A stretch of DNA of 32,926 nucleotides from Winogradskyella sp. (GCF_013213975.1 NZ_JABSST010000036.1:1-32926), one strand, 5' to 3'; positions 1 to 8,446 are shown, numbered from the stretch's first letter. Made by a program: numbers and translations. The notes: a model not told the origin generated them from the sequence alone.

Positions 1-2
1 AT

Positions 3-659
3 CCAACTCATGGTCTTGGTCCAGTATCGCAATACATGAATTTAGCAAGACAAGATGACACATTTAATAGTATTGTTTCTTATTCTACCCAAGCTCTAGG
101 AAGACAATTATATGCTAAAAAAAATTACCCGATTGATCATAAATGGAATCAATTAGATTTTAAAGGTGGAGATTTAAATACATCGATTATAAAAACGAAT
201 ATGGGAAGAACCATTATGGTACAATGGGACGAAACAAGTCCGAGACCCTATTCGCGTCATAATTTAGTCCAAGGGACTAAAGGAATTTTAGCAGGCTTTC
301 CAACAAGAGCAGCTTTTGATGGAGGTTTCGCAGGTATAACGGAGGATCATCATCGATGGATTCAAGGCGAACAACTACAAGCATTATACGAAACATATGA
401 TCATCCGCTTTATAAACGTTTAAATCAAGCAGCCAAGGGTAGTGGTCATGGTGGTATGGATGGTATTATGGTCTACCGTATTGTGGAGTGTTTGCAAAAA
501 GGGTTACCATTAGATCAGAATGTATATGAAGGTTGTTTTTGGAGTGCAGTGTCGCCTTTGAGTGAACAATCTGTGGCTAATGGAGGAGCGCCTCAGGAGT
601 TTCCAGATTTTACTAGAGGTAATTGGAAGACCACCAAACCACTGAAGATTATTTCCTAA
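3..659 (+). CDS. GH109-like glycosidase (Gfo/Idh/MocA fold), 3' part
   Basis: This is the C-terminal part of a gene that starts left of the window. The frame is open from base 3 and reads PTHGLGPVSQYMNLARQDD before the first internal Met at base 36, so that Met is not the start. The motif resembles the YPTHGLGPV stretch of GH109 alpha-N-acetylgalactosaminidase-like proteins, which have an NAD-binding Gfo/Idh/MocA fold and use a redox hydrolysis mechanism. The visible 219 residues would be the C-terminal beta-sheet domain; the NAD-binding Rossmann half is out of view. The GSGHGGMDGIM stretch and the Trp/Pro-rich end also fit the family. The substrate cannot be inferred. Family assignment is from recognition only; a generic Gfo/Idh/MocA oxidoreductase is the alternative. 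Confidence 0.8.
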   Translation, partial: PTHGLGPVSQYMNLARQDDTFNSIVSYSTQALGRQLYAKKNYPIDHKWNQLDFKGGDLNTSIIKTNMGRTIMVQWDETSPRPYSRHNLVQGTKGILAGFPTRAAFDGGFAGITEDHHRWIQGEQLQALYETYDHPLYKRLNQAAKGSGHGGMDGIMVYRIVECLQKGLPLDQNVYEGCFWSAVSPLSEQSVANGGAPQEFPDFTRGNWKTTKPLKIIS

Positions 660-740
660 TGTTATGATTGTTTTTATTGATAGAATACTCAAAATTTCGT
701 ATCTTATGTATAGAAATAAGAATCTTAATATTTAGAAACT

Positions 741-1040
741 ATGACAGTAAATTTTCAGTATGTAAACACCGATGTAAGTGAAACACTTTCAGCTTACATT
801 GAAGAGCGATTAGAAAAACTAAGTAACAAGAACGAATTTCTGATCTCTGCCCAAGTGTATGTGAAGCATGATGATAAAGACCATAATGCTGGAAAGATGT
901 GTAATATTGAATTGAGTTTACCAGGACCACGTATTTATGCGATGTCTAATGAAAGCACCTATGAGGCAGCAGTGAATGAGGCCATTCGCGATTTAAAGAA
1001 ACAACTCGAGAAACGAAGAGATACCTATAAAGTCTATTAA
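741..1040 (+). CDS. hpf: Short-form ribosome hibernation promoting factor (HPF/RaiA family)
   Basis: A 99-residue protein of the HPF/RaiA/YfiA fold (beta-alpha-beta-beta-beta-alpha), which binds the 30S decoding and tRNA channel and stabilises idle ribosomes. Typical features are the N-terminal MTVNFQYVNTDVSETLSAYI strand-helix start, a central strand block, and a C-terminal helix EAVNEAIRDLKKQLEKRRD rich in Arg/Lys for rRNA contact. It lacks the C-terminal dimerisation domain of long HPF, so it is the short form usual in Bacteroidota. It stands alone, about 80 bp after the GH109-like gene, and faces rlmH. A strong hairpin terminator follows and overlaps the end of rlmH. Confidence 0.9.
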   Translation: MTVNFQYVNTDVSETLSAYIEERLEKLSNKNEFLISAQVYVKHDDKDHNAGKMCNIELSLPGPRIYAMSNESTYEAAVNEAIRDLKKQLEKRRDTYKVY

Positions 1041-1062
1041 TAAGACTTTACCGATATAAAAG

Positions 1063-1099
1063 AAACGGATCTTATCTGTGATGATAGGGTTCGTTTTTT
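1063..1099 (+). terminator. Rho-independent terminator of hpf, inside the 3' end of rlmH
   Basis: On the plus strand, bases 1063-1076 pair with 1083-1096 in a 14-bp RNA stem with three G-U pairs and a 6-base loop, followed by a U run to 1099. The right half lies inside the last codons of the convergent gene rlmH (stop at 1072-1074). The G-U pairs become A-C mismatches on the minus strand, so the hairpin is strong mainly for hpf. Seen directly; function inferred. Confidence 0.75.
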
Positions 1100-1545
1100 A
1101 GTATAGTAAAGCCACGGTAAAGCTGTTCTATAAAAAATAAACGAACCATTTGATGCGAAAAAGTCATTTGGGATAAGCCTAATTTACCATTAGCACGTTG
1201 ATATATAGCATCTGAAAATCCATAAGGACCACCAATCACAAAAATTAAGGTTTTAATACCAGAATTCATATGTTTTTGTAAATAGCCTGAAAAGGTGACA
1301 GAATCCATTTGCTTACCATTTTCATCGAGTAAAATGAGCACATCCGATTTTTGAGTCTTAGCAAGTATCAGCTCACCTTCCTTCGCTTTTTGTTGGGCTT
1401 CGGTGAGATGTTTTACGTTTTTAATATCTGGAATTAACTCAAATTCAAACTTAATATAATGGCCAAGACGTTTTTGATAATCTTGAATAAGCGTCTTAAG
1501 ATTTTTGTTATCTGTCTTACCAATAGCAATTAGTTTTATATTCAT
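1072..1545 (-). CDS. rlmH: 23S rRNA (pseudouridine1915-N3)-methyltransferase RlmH
   Basis: A 157-residue SPOUT-family methyltransferase that methylates N3 of pseudouridine 1915 in helix 69 of 23S rRNA, using SAM. The length matches the family (about 155-160). The hallmark knot region is present: a FVIGGPYGFSD loop near residues 103-113, then KLGLSQMTFSHQMVRLFFIEQLYRGFTI and the near-invariant C-terminus EPYHHR, written here as pieces of one conserved block. The N-terminus MNIKLIAIGKT is also standard. The gene converges on hpf and shares 3' sequence with its terminator. It is divergent from nadC with about 90 bp between. Confidence 0.97.
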   Translation of the reverse strand: MNIKLIAIGKTDNKNLKTLIQDYQKRLGHYIKFEFELIPDIKNVKHLTEAQQKAKEGELILAKTQKSDVLILLDENGKQMDSVTFSGYLQKHMNSGIKTLIFVIGGPYGFSDAIYQRANGKLGLSQMTFSHQMVRLFFIEQLYRGFTILKNEPYHHR

Positions 1546-1586
1546 AATTTCAAAGTTATACTTTTTTAGAAATAGGTATTTAGTTT

Positions 1587-1618
1587 TTGAAGTTTTATTC
1601 TATCAATTCCTATTTTTA
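1587..1618 (+). promoter_or_regulatory. Putative Bacteroidota-type promoter of the nadC operon
   Basis: TTG at 1587-1589, a 21-base spacer, then TATTTTTA at 1611-1618, one base off the TAnnTTTG -7 element known from Bacteroidota. It lies just upstream of nadC in the rlmH/nadC divergent gap. Inferred from consensus only. Confidence 0.45.
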
Positions 1619-1636
1619 CGTTAAATAAGATAGTTG

Positions 1637-2494
1637 ATGATTTCAAAAGAACAATTCGAGATAGAAATAGATGGTATCATAGCCAATGCCATAAGAGAAG
1701 ATGTTGGTGATGGTGATCATAGTTCTCTGGCTTGTATACCTGTAACAGCCAGAGGTAAGGCCAAGCTTTTAGTTAAGGATGAAGGTATAATTGCTGGTGT
1801 GGAATTTGCAAAACAGGTATTTCAATATGTAGATCCAGATATGATGGTTGAAACATTTATTGCTGATGGCTCAGCTGTAAAACATGGTGATATAGCGTTT
1901 TATGTTGAGGGTGCTTCTCAGTCGATTTTAAAGGCAGAGCGTTTGGTGTTAAATGCTATGCAACGTATGAGTGCTATTGCCACCAAAACAAAAACTTTCG
2001 TAGATTTATTAGAAGGCACAGGAACTAAAATTTTAGATACTAGAAAAACTACTCCAGGAATTAGAGCCCTCGAGAAATGGGCTGTAAAAATTGGCGGAGG
2101 CGAAAATCACAGATTCGCCTTATACGATATGATTATGCTTAAGGATAACCATATTGATTTTGCTGGTGGGATAGCTAAAGCAATTAACCTTACCAAGCAA
2201 TACCTAACGGATACCAGCAGAGATCTTAAAATTATTGTTGAAGCGCGTAATCTTGACGAAATTCAAGAAATTCTTGGTTGCGGTGGAGTATACCGAATTT
2301 TAATTGATAACTTTAATTATGAGGATACAAGAAAAGCTGTAAAACTTATAGGGGATCAATGTTTAACAGAATCGTCAGGTGGGATTAATGAACATACTGT
2401 AAGACATTATGCAGAGTGCGGTGTGGACTACATTTCTTCAGGGGCATTAACACATTCTGTTTGTAATATGGATTTAAGCCTAAAGGCCGTGTAA
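1637..2494 (+). CDS. nadC: Nicotinate-nucleotide pyrophosphorylase (carboxylating)
   Basis: Quinolinate phosphoribosyltransferase: converts quinolinate and PRPP to nicotinate mononucleotide, CO2 and pyrophosphate in de novo NAD synthesis. Clear family motifs are ILDTRKTTPG (around residues 132-141), KIGGGENHR (151-159) and MIMLKDNHI (165-173), which form the quinolinate and PRPP sites, plus the C-terminal SSGGINEHTVRHYAECGVD and ISSGALTHS blocks. Length 285 is usual. The frame could start at TTG 1634, but ATG 1637 directly follows it and is preferred. It is the first gene of a tightly packed operon (yihY 1 bp downstream). The other quinolinate pathway genes (nadA, nadB) are not nearby. Confidence 0.97.
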   Translation: MISKEQFEIEIDGIIANAIREDVGDGDHSSLACIPVTARGKAKLLVKDEGIIAGVEFAKQVFQYVDPDMMVETFIADGSAVKHGDIAFYVEGASQSILKAERLVLNAMQRMSAIATKTKTFVDLLEGTGTKILDTRKTTPGIRALEKWAVKIGGGENHRFALYDMIMLKDNHIDFAGGIAKAINLTKQYLTDTSRDLKIIVEARNLDEIQEILGCGGVYRILIDNFNYEDTRKAVKLIGDQCLTESSGGINEHTVRHYAECGVDYISSGALTHSVCNMDLSLKAV

Positions 2495-2495
2495 T

Positions 2496-3437
2496 ATGAC
2501 AAAGCCTATAGAAGATAAGCTTGATAAGATTCCGGTTATCAGCCTCATTGTGCGCTTTTTTAAACAAATTAGGTTGCCTGGATTTGAGGGTTTGTCCATC
2601 TATGATTTATTAGAATTATATGTTTTAGGGATTGTAAAAGGAACATTAACAACGAGAGCAAGTGCTATTGCATTTAGCTTTTTCACAGCAATCTTTCCAT
2701 TTTTACTTTTTGTAATTATCCTCATTCCAATTATTCCAATAGAAGGCTTTCAAGAGGAATTTCTAGATTTTCTTCAATCTTTTTTACCCCCACAGACCTC
2801 TGAATTTTTTATATCTAATATCTTCGATAACATCAGTGGCGGTGGCGGGGCAGGTTTGCTGTCTTCTGTTTTTATCTTATCTATGCTATTAATGGCTAAT
2901 GGTGTTAATGCTGTGTTTTCTGGTTTTGAGAATTCCTATCACGAACAACTCACGCGTAACGTTTTTCAACAGTATTTGTATGCCTTAGGCGTTGCCTTAA
3001 TTTTGGTAGTCTTGGTTTTACTTACTGTTGCTTTTTTTGGGTATACACAGATCTACATCATCACTCCATTAAATAATGCACTAGAAACTGAAAAAGCTAC
3101 GTCAGAGCAATGGATTGCAGTAGTGAAATATTTGTTTTTTGTTCTGATGGTGTATCTAGCTACAGCCACCTTGTACTATTTTGGCACAAAAGAGGGACGG
3201 TACACGCGGTTTTTCTCAGTTGGCGCTTTACTTACGACACTACTAATAATCTTGACGTCTTACCTATTCGGTGTTTATATTGATAATTTTTCTCAGTATA
3301 ATAAATTATATGGTTCTATTGGCGCCTTATTAATCTTGCTCATATACCTTTGGTTAAACTCTAATATTTTACTTTTAGGGTATGAGCTTAATGCCTCCTT
3401 AAGACGTTTACATAAATTAAAATCTAAAAATGACTAA
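2496..3437 (+). CDS. YihY/BrkB family inner membrane protein
   Basis: A 313-residue integral membrane protein of the YihY/virulence factor BrkB family (formerly, and wrongly, called RNase BN). About six hydrophobic segments follow a short cytosolic N-terminus; the family signature includes TTRASAIAFSFFTAIFPF near residues 53-70 and the C-terminal YGSIGALLILLIYLWLNSN. Its molecular role is not established for the family. It starts 1 bp after the nadC stop and its last 8 bases overlap the next gene, so translation is probably coupled. The neighbours do not explain its function. Confidence 0.9.
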   Translation: MTKPIEDKLDKIPVISLIVRFFKQIRLPGFEGLSIYDLLELYVLGIVKGTLTTRASAIAFSFFTAIFPFLLFVIILIPIIPIEGFQEEFLDFLQSFLPPQTSEFFISNIFDNISGGGGAGLLSSVFILSMLLMANGVNAVFSGFENSYHEQLTRNVFQQYLYALGVALILVVLVLLTVAFFGYTQIYIITPLNNALETEKATSEQWIAVVKYLFFVLMVYLATATLYYFGTKEGRYTRFFSVGALLTTLLIILTSYLFGVYIDNFSQYNKLYGSIGALLILLIYLWLNSNILLLGYELNASLRRLHKLKSKND

Positions 3438-3852
3438 GTACCTATTTACAGTTTTGTTTTTGTTTGGTTTAAACCTATCCTTTTCGCAAAGTATTTTGGG
3501 CAAGTGGAAAACCATTGATGATGAATCAGGAAAAGAAAAATCGATCGTAGAGATTTATGAAAATGATGGTAAAATCTATGGTAAAATAATTAAGCTAATA
3601 CATCCAAAACAAAATAATCCTTTATGCACTAGATGCAAAGGTTCTAAAAAAGACAAACCTATTATTGGAATGGTAATTATTGATGGTTTAGAAAAGAATA
3701 ATGATCTTTATGAAGGTGGTACGATTTTAAACCCAAATAATGGTAAAGAATACAAATGTCGTTTAAAGTTAGAAGATGGTAATGAAACCATACAAGTAAG
3801 GGGTTATGTTGGCTTATTTTATAAAACACAATACTGGAAACGTGTTAGATAG
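3430..3852 (+). CDS. DUF2147 family secreted protein
   Basis: A 140-residue protein with a signal peptide (about residues 1-20, ending NLSFSQ) followed by a DUF2147 domain: GKWKTIDDESG at the start, the IYENDGKIYGKI stretch, a CTRCKG pair of cysteines near residues 61-64, the EGGTILNPNNGKEYKC segment, and the end VGLFYKTQYWKRV. DUF2147 proteins are small beta-barrel-like periplasmic or secreted proteins with no settled function. Its start overlaps the end of the yihY-like gene by 8 bp, and its stop overlaps the priA GTG start by one base. Confidence 0.85.
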   Translation: MTKYLFTVLFLFGLNLSFSQSILGKWKTIDDESGKEKSIVEIYENDGKIYGKIIKLIHPKQNNPLCTRCKGSKKDKPIIGMVIIDGLEKNNDLYEGGTILNPNNGKEYKCRLKLEDGNETIQVRGYVGLFYKTQYWKRVR

Positions 3853-6305
3853 TGACCTATTTTTTAGACGTCATATTACCCATTCCACTCCAAAAAGCCT
3901 TTACTTATCATATTACTAAAGCCGAAGCCCAGTTTTTAAAAACTGGCATGCGAGTGTCTGTACCATTTGGAAAGAGTAAAATTTATACAGCCTTAGCTTA
4001 CAAGGTTCACAACTCACCGCCAATGGCTTATGAGCCTAAAACCATTCATCAAATTTTAGATGAGATTCCTGTGGTTACCCAAAAGCAATTAAACCATTGG
4101 GAATGGATTGCTAAGTATTACATGTGTAGTTTGGGCGAGGTAATGCGCGCAGCAATGCCTAATGCCTTTATTCTAGAAAGCGAAACTATTATTTTAAAAA
4201 ATGAAGCCGCTGAGGTAAAAGATACAAGTCTTAAGGATGATGAGTTTTTAATCTATGAGGCTCTACAATACCAAAGCGCTTTAAAAATTCAGGATGTCGT
4301 TTCTATTTTGGATAAAAAGCGGGTGCTTCCTGTAATTAAAGGCATGGTTGAGAAGGGCATATTGCATTTGCATGAAGAACTATACGAAAAGTATCAACCT
4401 AAATTGGTGCGTTATGTAAAGTTACATTCAGATTATACAAATGAATCTGATCTTCAAGTCTTATTAGATTCCTTAAGTCGCGCTCCAAAGCAGCGCCAAG
4501 TCCTTTTGAGCTTATTTACACTCGAAGCTTCAGAAAATAAACCTATTAAAGTCACAGATCTTACCAAGCGCAGTCAAACCTCTACAGCTGTGATCAAAGC
4601 ACTCATAGATAAAGGCATTCTAGATGAATACTATGTGCAAACGGACCGTGTGCAGTTTGAGGGCGAAGGTGTTTCAGCATCGAAACAGCTCTCTGATGCT
4701 CAAGAAACTGCTTATGAAGAGATTACAACAGCATTTAAGACAAAAGCTGTCACTTTATTACATGGCGTGACCTCTTCTGGGAAAACAGAGATATATGTAA
4801 AACTCATTGAGGAGCAGTTAGATACAAACAAACAAGTATTGTACTTATTACCAGAAATTGCCTTAACAACACAACTTGTCCAACGTTTACAAGACTATTT
4901 TGGTGAGAAAGTTGCTGTGTTTCATAGTCGCTATTCTGGCAATGAGCGAGTTGAGGTTTGGCATAATTTATTGCAAGATTCTGAGAAAGCTCAGGTGATT
5001 ATTGGAGCGCGATCGTCCTTGTTATTGCCATTTTCTAATCTTGGGTTAATTATCGTCGATGAAGAACATGAGCAATCCTATAAGCAATTTGATCCTGCTC
5101 CGCGATATCACGCGCGTGATGCAGCCATTGTTTTAGGTGCTATGCATGAAGCTAAAACACTTTTAGGCTCTGCGACACCAAGTTTAGAAAGCTATTTTAA
5201 TGCCAGTCAAGGTAAATATGGGTTGGTAGAGCTTACCACGCGTTATAACAATGTGTTGATGCCAGACATTGAATTGGTGGATCTGGCAGACAAATACAAG
5301 CGTAAACGCATGAAAGGTCATTTTTCGGACCGACTGATTGAAGAAATGACCGAAACTTTAGAGGAAGGCTTTCAAATTATTCTATTTCAGAATAGACGTG
5401 GTTTTTCACCAATTGTTGAGTGTACCACTTGTGGGCATTCGCCACAATGTCCAAATTGTGATGTGAGTTTAACCTACCATCAGTACAGAGATCAGCTACG
5501 ATGCCATTACTGTGGGTTTAGCACCATTATGCCTAAATCGTGCGAAGCTTGTGGCAATGCTACTTTAGACACCAAAGGATTTGGTACCGAACAAATAGAA
5601 GAAGAAGTAAAGGTACTATTTCCAGATCATAAAGTCGCTCGTATGGATTTGGATACAACGCGTGGTAAATATGGTTTTGAAAAGATTATTACGAGTTTTG
5701 AGCAACGCGATATTGACATTTTGGTTGGGACACAGATGCTCACCAAAGGTCTTGATTTTAGATATGTAAAGTTGGTTGGTATTATGAATGCAGATAACCT
5801 TCTAAACTTTCCTGATTTTAGAGCGCATGAACGTAGTTACCAACTTATGGCACAAGTATCTGGCCGCGCTGGACGTACCGATGTAAGAGGGAAGGTGCTT
5901 ATTCAGACCTATAATCCGCACCATAATATTTTACAACAAGTATCTGTTAATGCGTTTAAAGACATGTATACTGAGCAAATGAACGATCGCTACAATTATA
6001 AATATCCACCCATATACCGTTTGATTAAGATCACTTTAAAGCATAAAGATTACAATCGCGTTAATCTTGCGGCAGATTGGTATGCAAAATCGCTGCGACA
6101 AGTCTTTAAAGCCAATGTCCTAGGTCCTGAATTCCCTCCAATATCAAGAATACGAAACCTTTTCAATAAAAACATTCTGGTTAAAATACCACAGCAGCAG
6201 TCATTGGCTAAAACCAAAGCCGCTATATTGAAGATTGATAATAGCTTTAATGCAGTAAAAGATTTTAGGTCTGTTCGTGTGATTTTGAATGTAGATAACT
6301 ATTAA
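3852..6305 (+). CDS. priA: Primosomal protein N' (replication restart helicase PriA)
   Basis: An 817-residue superfamily 2 3'-5' helicase that recognises stalled forks and reloads the replisome. The N-terminal 3'BD domain (VILPIPLQKAFTYHI) is followed by winged-helix regions, Walker A GVTSSGKTE with K311, the DEEH Walker B box at 403-406, and a zinc-binding insert from about residue 524 with CTTCGHSPQCPNC and CHYCGF/CEAC pairs. Helicase motifs V-VI (TQMLTKGLDF, QVSGRAGR) and the C-terminal domain are intact. The start is GTG at 3852, inside the preceding TAG; no good upstream ATG exists in frame. Length is normal for Bacteroidota (E. coli is shorter). It is last in the nadC operon. Confidence 0.97.
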   Translation: MTYFLDVILPIPLQKAFTYHITKAEAQFLKTGMRVSVPFGKSKIYTALAYKVHNSPPMAYEPKTIHQILDEIPVVTQKQLNHWEWIAKYYMCSLGEVMRAAMPNAFILESETIILKNEAAEVKDTSLKDDEFLIYEALQYQSALKIQDVVSILDKKRVLPVIKGMVEKGILHLHEELYEKYQPKLVRYVKLHSDYTNESDLQVLLDSLSRAPKQRQVLLSLFTLEASENKPIKVTDLTKRSQTSTAVIKALIDKGILDEYYVQTDRVQFEGEGVSASKQLSDAQETAYEEITTAFKTKAVTLLHGVTSSGKTEIYVKLIEEQLDTNKQVLYLLPEIALTTQLVQRLQDYFGEKVAVFHSRYSGNERVEVWHNLLQDSEKAQVIIGARSSLLLPFSNLGLIIVDEEHEQSYKQFDPAPRYHARDAAIVLGAMHEAKTLLGSATPSLESYFNASQGKYGLVELTTRYNNVLMPDIELVDLADKYKRKRMKGHFSDRLIEEMTETLEEGFQIILFQNRRGFSPIVECTTCGHSPQCPNCDVSLTYHQYRDQLRCHYCGFSTIMPKSCEACGNATLDTKGFGTEQIEEEVKVLFPDHKVARMDLDTTRGKYGFEKIITSFEQRDIDILVGTQMLTKGLDFRYVKLVGIMNADNLLNFPDFRAHERSYQLMAQVSGRAGRTDVRGKVLIQTYNPHHNILQQVSVNAFKDMYTEQMNDRYNYKYPPIYRLIKITLKHKDYNRVNLAADWYAKSLRQVFKANVLGPEFPPISRIRNLFNKNILVKIPQQQSLAKTKAAILKIDNSFNAVKDFRSVRVILNVDNY

Positions 6306-6339
6306 AACAAAAAAAATCCCGACATTTCTATCAGGATTT
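6306..6339 (-). terminator. Probable terminator of the LytTR regulator gene
   Basis: Bases 6314-6319 and 6334-6339 are complementary (AAATCC/GGATTT) with two further pairs inside. On the minus strand the hairpin is followed by a run of eight T then GTTTT, a good intrinsic terminator for the gene ending at 6385. On the plus strand the tail is weaker, but it may also end priA transcription. Confidence 0.6.
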
Positions 6340-6384
6340 ATTTATATCAATGTGCTCTAAGCCATTTTGCGATGCGTAATATTG

Positions 6385-7080
6385 TTACATATTATTTAGA
6401 GCATCAACTAATTGGGTCTTTTTATTTCGACTCAATGGAATTTCATAAGCACCTACTTCAACGTTTTTACTGTTAAAGCGGTCAATTTTGTCTAAATTCA
6501 CAATGTAGGATTTGTGAATTCTTAAAAACTTTCCTTCAGGTAATTCTTTCTCAAAAGCTTTCATTGTAGATAACACTACAAGGCTGTTTTCTTCTGTTAC
6601 GACTTTTACATAATCGCCTAAAGCTTCAATCCATTTGATATCCTTAATATAAACTTTACGTTTTTTAAGGTTACTCTTTACAAAGATGTGTTCACCGTCA
6701 GTTTCATTAAAATCTAATTTTAATTTGTGCTGCTCAATAGCTTTTTCAACAGCTGTATTAAAACGTTCTTTAGTGATTGGTTTTTGAAGATAATCGGTAG
6801 CGTCGTAATTAAATGCTTTAAAAGCATATTCTGTTTTACCGGTAACAAAAATAATTTGGGGTTTGTTGTTGAGTACATCTAGAAGTTCAAAACCGTTTAA
6901 CACTGGCATCTCTATGTCTAAGAAGATAAGATCTACTTTATGTGTATTAAGACCGTTTTTTGTTTCTAACGCACTACTGTACTCTGCAATAAGATTAAGC
7001 GAGGAATGATTCTCAATTAACTTTACTATAGAGAGACGTTGAATCGCAGAATCATCAACAACTACACAGTTTAAAGTCAT
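6385..7080 (-). CDS. LytTR-family response regulator
   Basis: A 231-residue two-component regulator. The N-terminal receiver has the acidic pair D9-D10, the phospho-acceptor D55 in LIFLDIEMPVLNGFE, T80 and K100 (LQKPI). The C-terminal LytTR DNA-binding domain (about 125-228) contains the typical VKSNLKKRKVYIKDIKWIEA and FLRIHKSYIVNLDKI stretches. Such proteins normally pair with a LytS/YehU-type histidine kinase, but no kinase gene is adjacent, so it is an orphan here. The target genes cannot be told from the sequence. It converges on priA and diverges from the ribosomal operon. Confidence 0.93.
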   Translation of the reverse strand: MTLNCVVVDDSAIQRLSIVKLIENHSSLNLIAEYSSALETKNGLNTHKVDLIFLDIEMPVLNGFELLDVLNNKPQIIFVTGKTEYAFKAFNYDATDYLQKPITKERFNTAVEKAIEQHKLKLDFNETDGEHIFVKSNLKKRKVYIKDIKWIEALGDYVKVVTEENSLVVLSTMKAFEKELPEGKFLRIHKSYIVNLDKIDRFNSKNVEVGAYEIPLSRNKKTQLVDALNNM

Positions 7081-7216
7081 AACATTAATATTTATTAGGT
7101 TAAGATATCGACAATACTACAATAATTTCGGTTAAAAAACAAATTTTACCGACAAAGTGTAAAATTTAACATAATCCTTTAGAGATTAATTGTTTGTAAG
7201 TTTACATTCAAAAACA

Positions 7217-7247
7217 TTGCCAGAATTAGAATTAATCCTTATTTTTG
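7217..7247 (+). promoter_or_regulatory. Bacteroidota-type promoter of rpsF-rpsR-rplI
   Basis: TTG at 7217-7219 and an exact TAnnTTTG match (TATTTTTG, 7240-7247) are separated by 20 bases, the spacing known for the Bacteroidota primary sigma factor. A start site near 7253 would leave a leader of about 25 bases before the rpsF ATG at 7280. That also argues against the longer upstream start at 7190. Confidence 0.75.
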
Positions 7248-7279
7248 CAGCCGTTTTAACAATAAACAAAAGAAATATT

Positions 7280-7618
7280 ATGAATCGTTATGAAACTGTT
7301 TTCATCTTAAATCCCGTTTTATCTGAAGATCAGATAAAGGAAACAGTAAAGAAGTACGAAGATTTTTTGACTTCTAAAGGTGCTAAGATGATTGCCAAAG
7401 AAGATTGGGGCTTAAAAAAATTAGCGTATCCAATTCAAAACAAAAAAAGTGGTTTTTATCACTTATTTGATTACAATGTTGCTGGTGAAACTATCGAGCA
7501 ATTAGAAGTAGAGTTTAGACGTGATGAGCGTTTTATGCGTTACTTAACTGTGAAATTAGACAAGCACGCTGCGGCTTGGGCTGATAAGAGAAGAGATAGA
7601 AACAAACAAAAAGCGTAA
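7280..7618 (+). CDS. rpsF: 30S ribosomal protein S6
   Basis: A 112-residue S6 protein of the small-subunit platform, partner of S18. It begins [21 protein letters not shown] and has the conserved [21 protein letters not shown] block and the [19 protein letters not shown] end. The reading frame extends upstream to 7190, but that extension has no S6 homology and overlaps the promoter, so ATG 7280 is taken as the start. The lysine-rich tail ([11 protein letters not shown]) is usual for Bacteroidota. rpsR begins 2 bp after its stop; no ssb or priB lies between, unlike in Proteobacteria and Firmicutes. Confidence 0.97.
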   Translation: MNRYETVFILNPVLSEDQIKETVKKYEDFLTSKGAKMIAKEDWGLKKLAYPIQNKKSGFYHLFDYNVAGETIEQLEVEFRRDERFMRYLTVKLDKHAAAWADKRRDRNKQKA

Positions 7619-7620
7619 TT

Positions 7621-7917
7621 ATGTCATCTATAGAACAACAAGCAAAAGGAAAAAAAGACGGAGAAATTAGATATTTAACTCCGCTTAACATAGAAACTTC
7701 TAAAGCAAAGAAGTACTGTCGTTTTAAAAAGTCTGGCATTAAGTACGTAGACTATAAGGATGCAGATTTTTTATTAAGTTTTGTAAATGAACAAGGTAAA
7801 TTATTACCAAGACGTTTAACAGGAACGTCTTTAAAGTATCAAAGAAAAGTATCAGTGGCTGTAAAGAGAGCTAGACATTTAGCTTTAATGCCATATGTTG
7901 CTGATTTATTAAAATAA
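7621..7917 (+). CDS. rpsR: 30S ribosomal protein S18
   Basis: A 98-residue S18 protein. The N-terminal extension [20 protein letters not shown] is typical of Bacteroidota and is followed by the conserved core: [35 protein letters not shown] and [15 protein letters not shown]. It binds S6 in the platform of the 30S subunit. It is the middle gene of the rpsF-rpsR-rplI operon, 2 bp after rpsF and 12 bp before rplI. Confidence 0.98.
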   Translation: MSSIEQQAKGKKDGEIRYLTPLNIETSKAKKYCRFKKSGIKYVDYKDADFLLSFVNEQGKLLPRRLTGTSLKYQRKVSVAVKRARHLALMPYVADLLK

Positions 7918-7929
7918 AATATCATAACA

Positions 7930-8382
7930 ATGGAACTTATATTAAAACAAGACGTTGAAAATTTAGGATTTAAAGACGATATTGTAACAGTTAAGAACGG
8001 TTATGGTAGAAACTTTTTAATTCCTCAAGGTCACGCTGTAATGGCTACGGCTTCTGCAAAGAAAATGTTAGCTGAGACTTTAAAGCAACGTGCCTTTAAA
8101 GAAAAGTCAATCATTGAAGCAGCGCAAAAAACTGCTGATGCATTGGCACAATTAGAAGTGAAAATTGCTTCTAAAGTGGGAACTGGTGATAAGTTATTTG
8201 GTTCTGTAAACAATATTGATGTTGCAGATGCATTACAAAAAGCTGGTCACGAAGTAGATAAAAAATACATAAATGTAATCGGTGGTAACGTTAAGCGTTT
8301 AGGAAAATATAATGCGGTTATCAGATTGCATAGAGAAGTAACTGTAGATTTACCATTTGAGGTAGTTGCAGAGAAAAAATAA
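7930..8382 (+). CDS. rplI: 50S ribosomal protein L9
   Basis: A 150-residue L9 protein. The N-terminal rRNA-binding domain has the signature GFKDDIVTVKNGYGRNFLIP, followed by the long connecting helix (about 45-75) and the C-terminal domain with GTGDKLFGSVNNIDVADAL and a final VDLPFEVVAEKK. Length is typical (about 147-150). It is the last gene of the operon and is followed 20 bp later by a strong intrinsic terminator. Confidence 0.98.
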   Translation: MELILKQDVENLGFKDDIVTVKNGYGRNFLIPQGHAVMATASAKKMLAETLKQRAFKEKSIIEAAQKTADALAQLEVKIASKVGTGDKLFGSVNNIDVADALQKAGHEVDKKYINVIGGNVKRLGKYNAVIRLHREVTVDLPFEVVAEKK

Positions 8383-8402
8383 TTTATATCTAAAGATTAT
8401 TT

Positions 8403-8433
8403 AAAACCGTTTAGTTTTCTAAGCGGTTTTTTT
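8403..8433 (+). terminator. Strong Rho-independent terminator after rplI
   Basis: Bases 8403-8414 pair with 8419-8430 in a 12-bp stem containing one G-U, with a TTTT loop and a T tail to 8433. It closes the rpsF-rpsR-rplI operon. The A-rich left arm could let it work weakly on the other strand as well. Confidence 0.9.
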
Positions 8434-8446
8434 ATTCAATTCTGTT

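Noticed and set aside
1634..1636. TTG start of nadC at 1634
   Set aside because: An ATG follows immediately at 1637 and NadC homology does not require the extra residue.
7247..7279. S6:S18-type autoregulatory leader before rpsF
   Set aside because: A GCAGCCG stretch is present but the leader is too short and no supporting hairpin with the CCG bulge can be drawn.
7190..7279. Longer start of rpsF at ATG 7190
   Set aside because: The 30 extra residues lack S6 homology and the segment contains an exact promoter.
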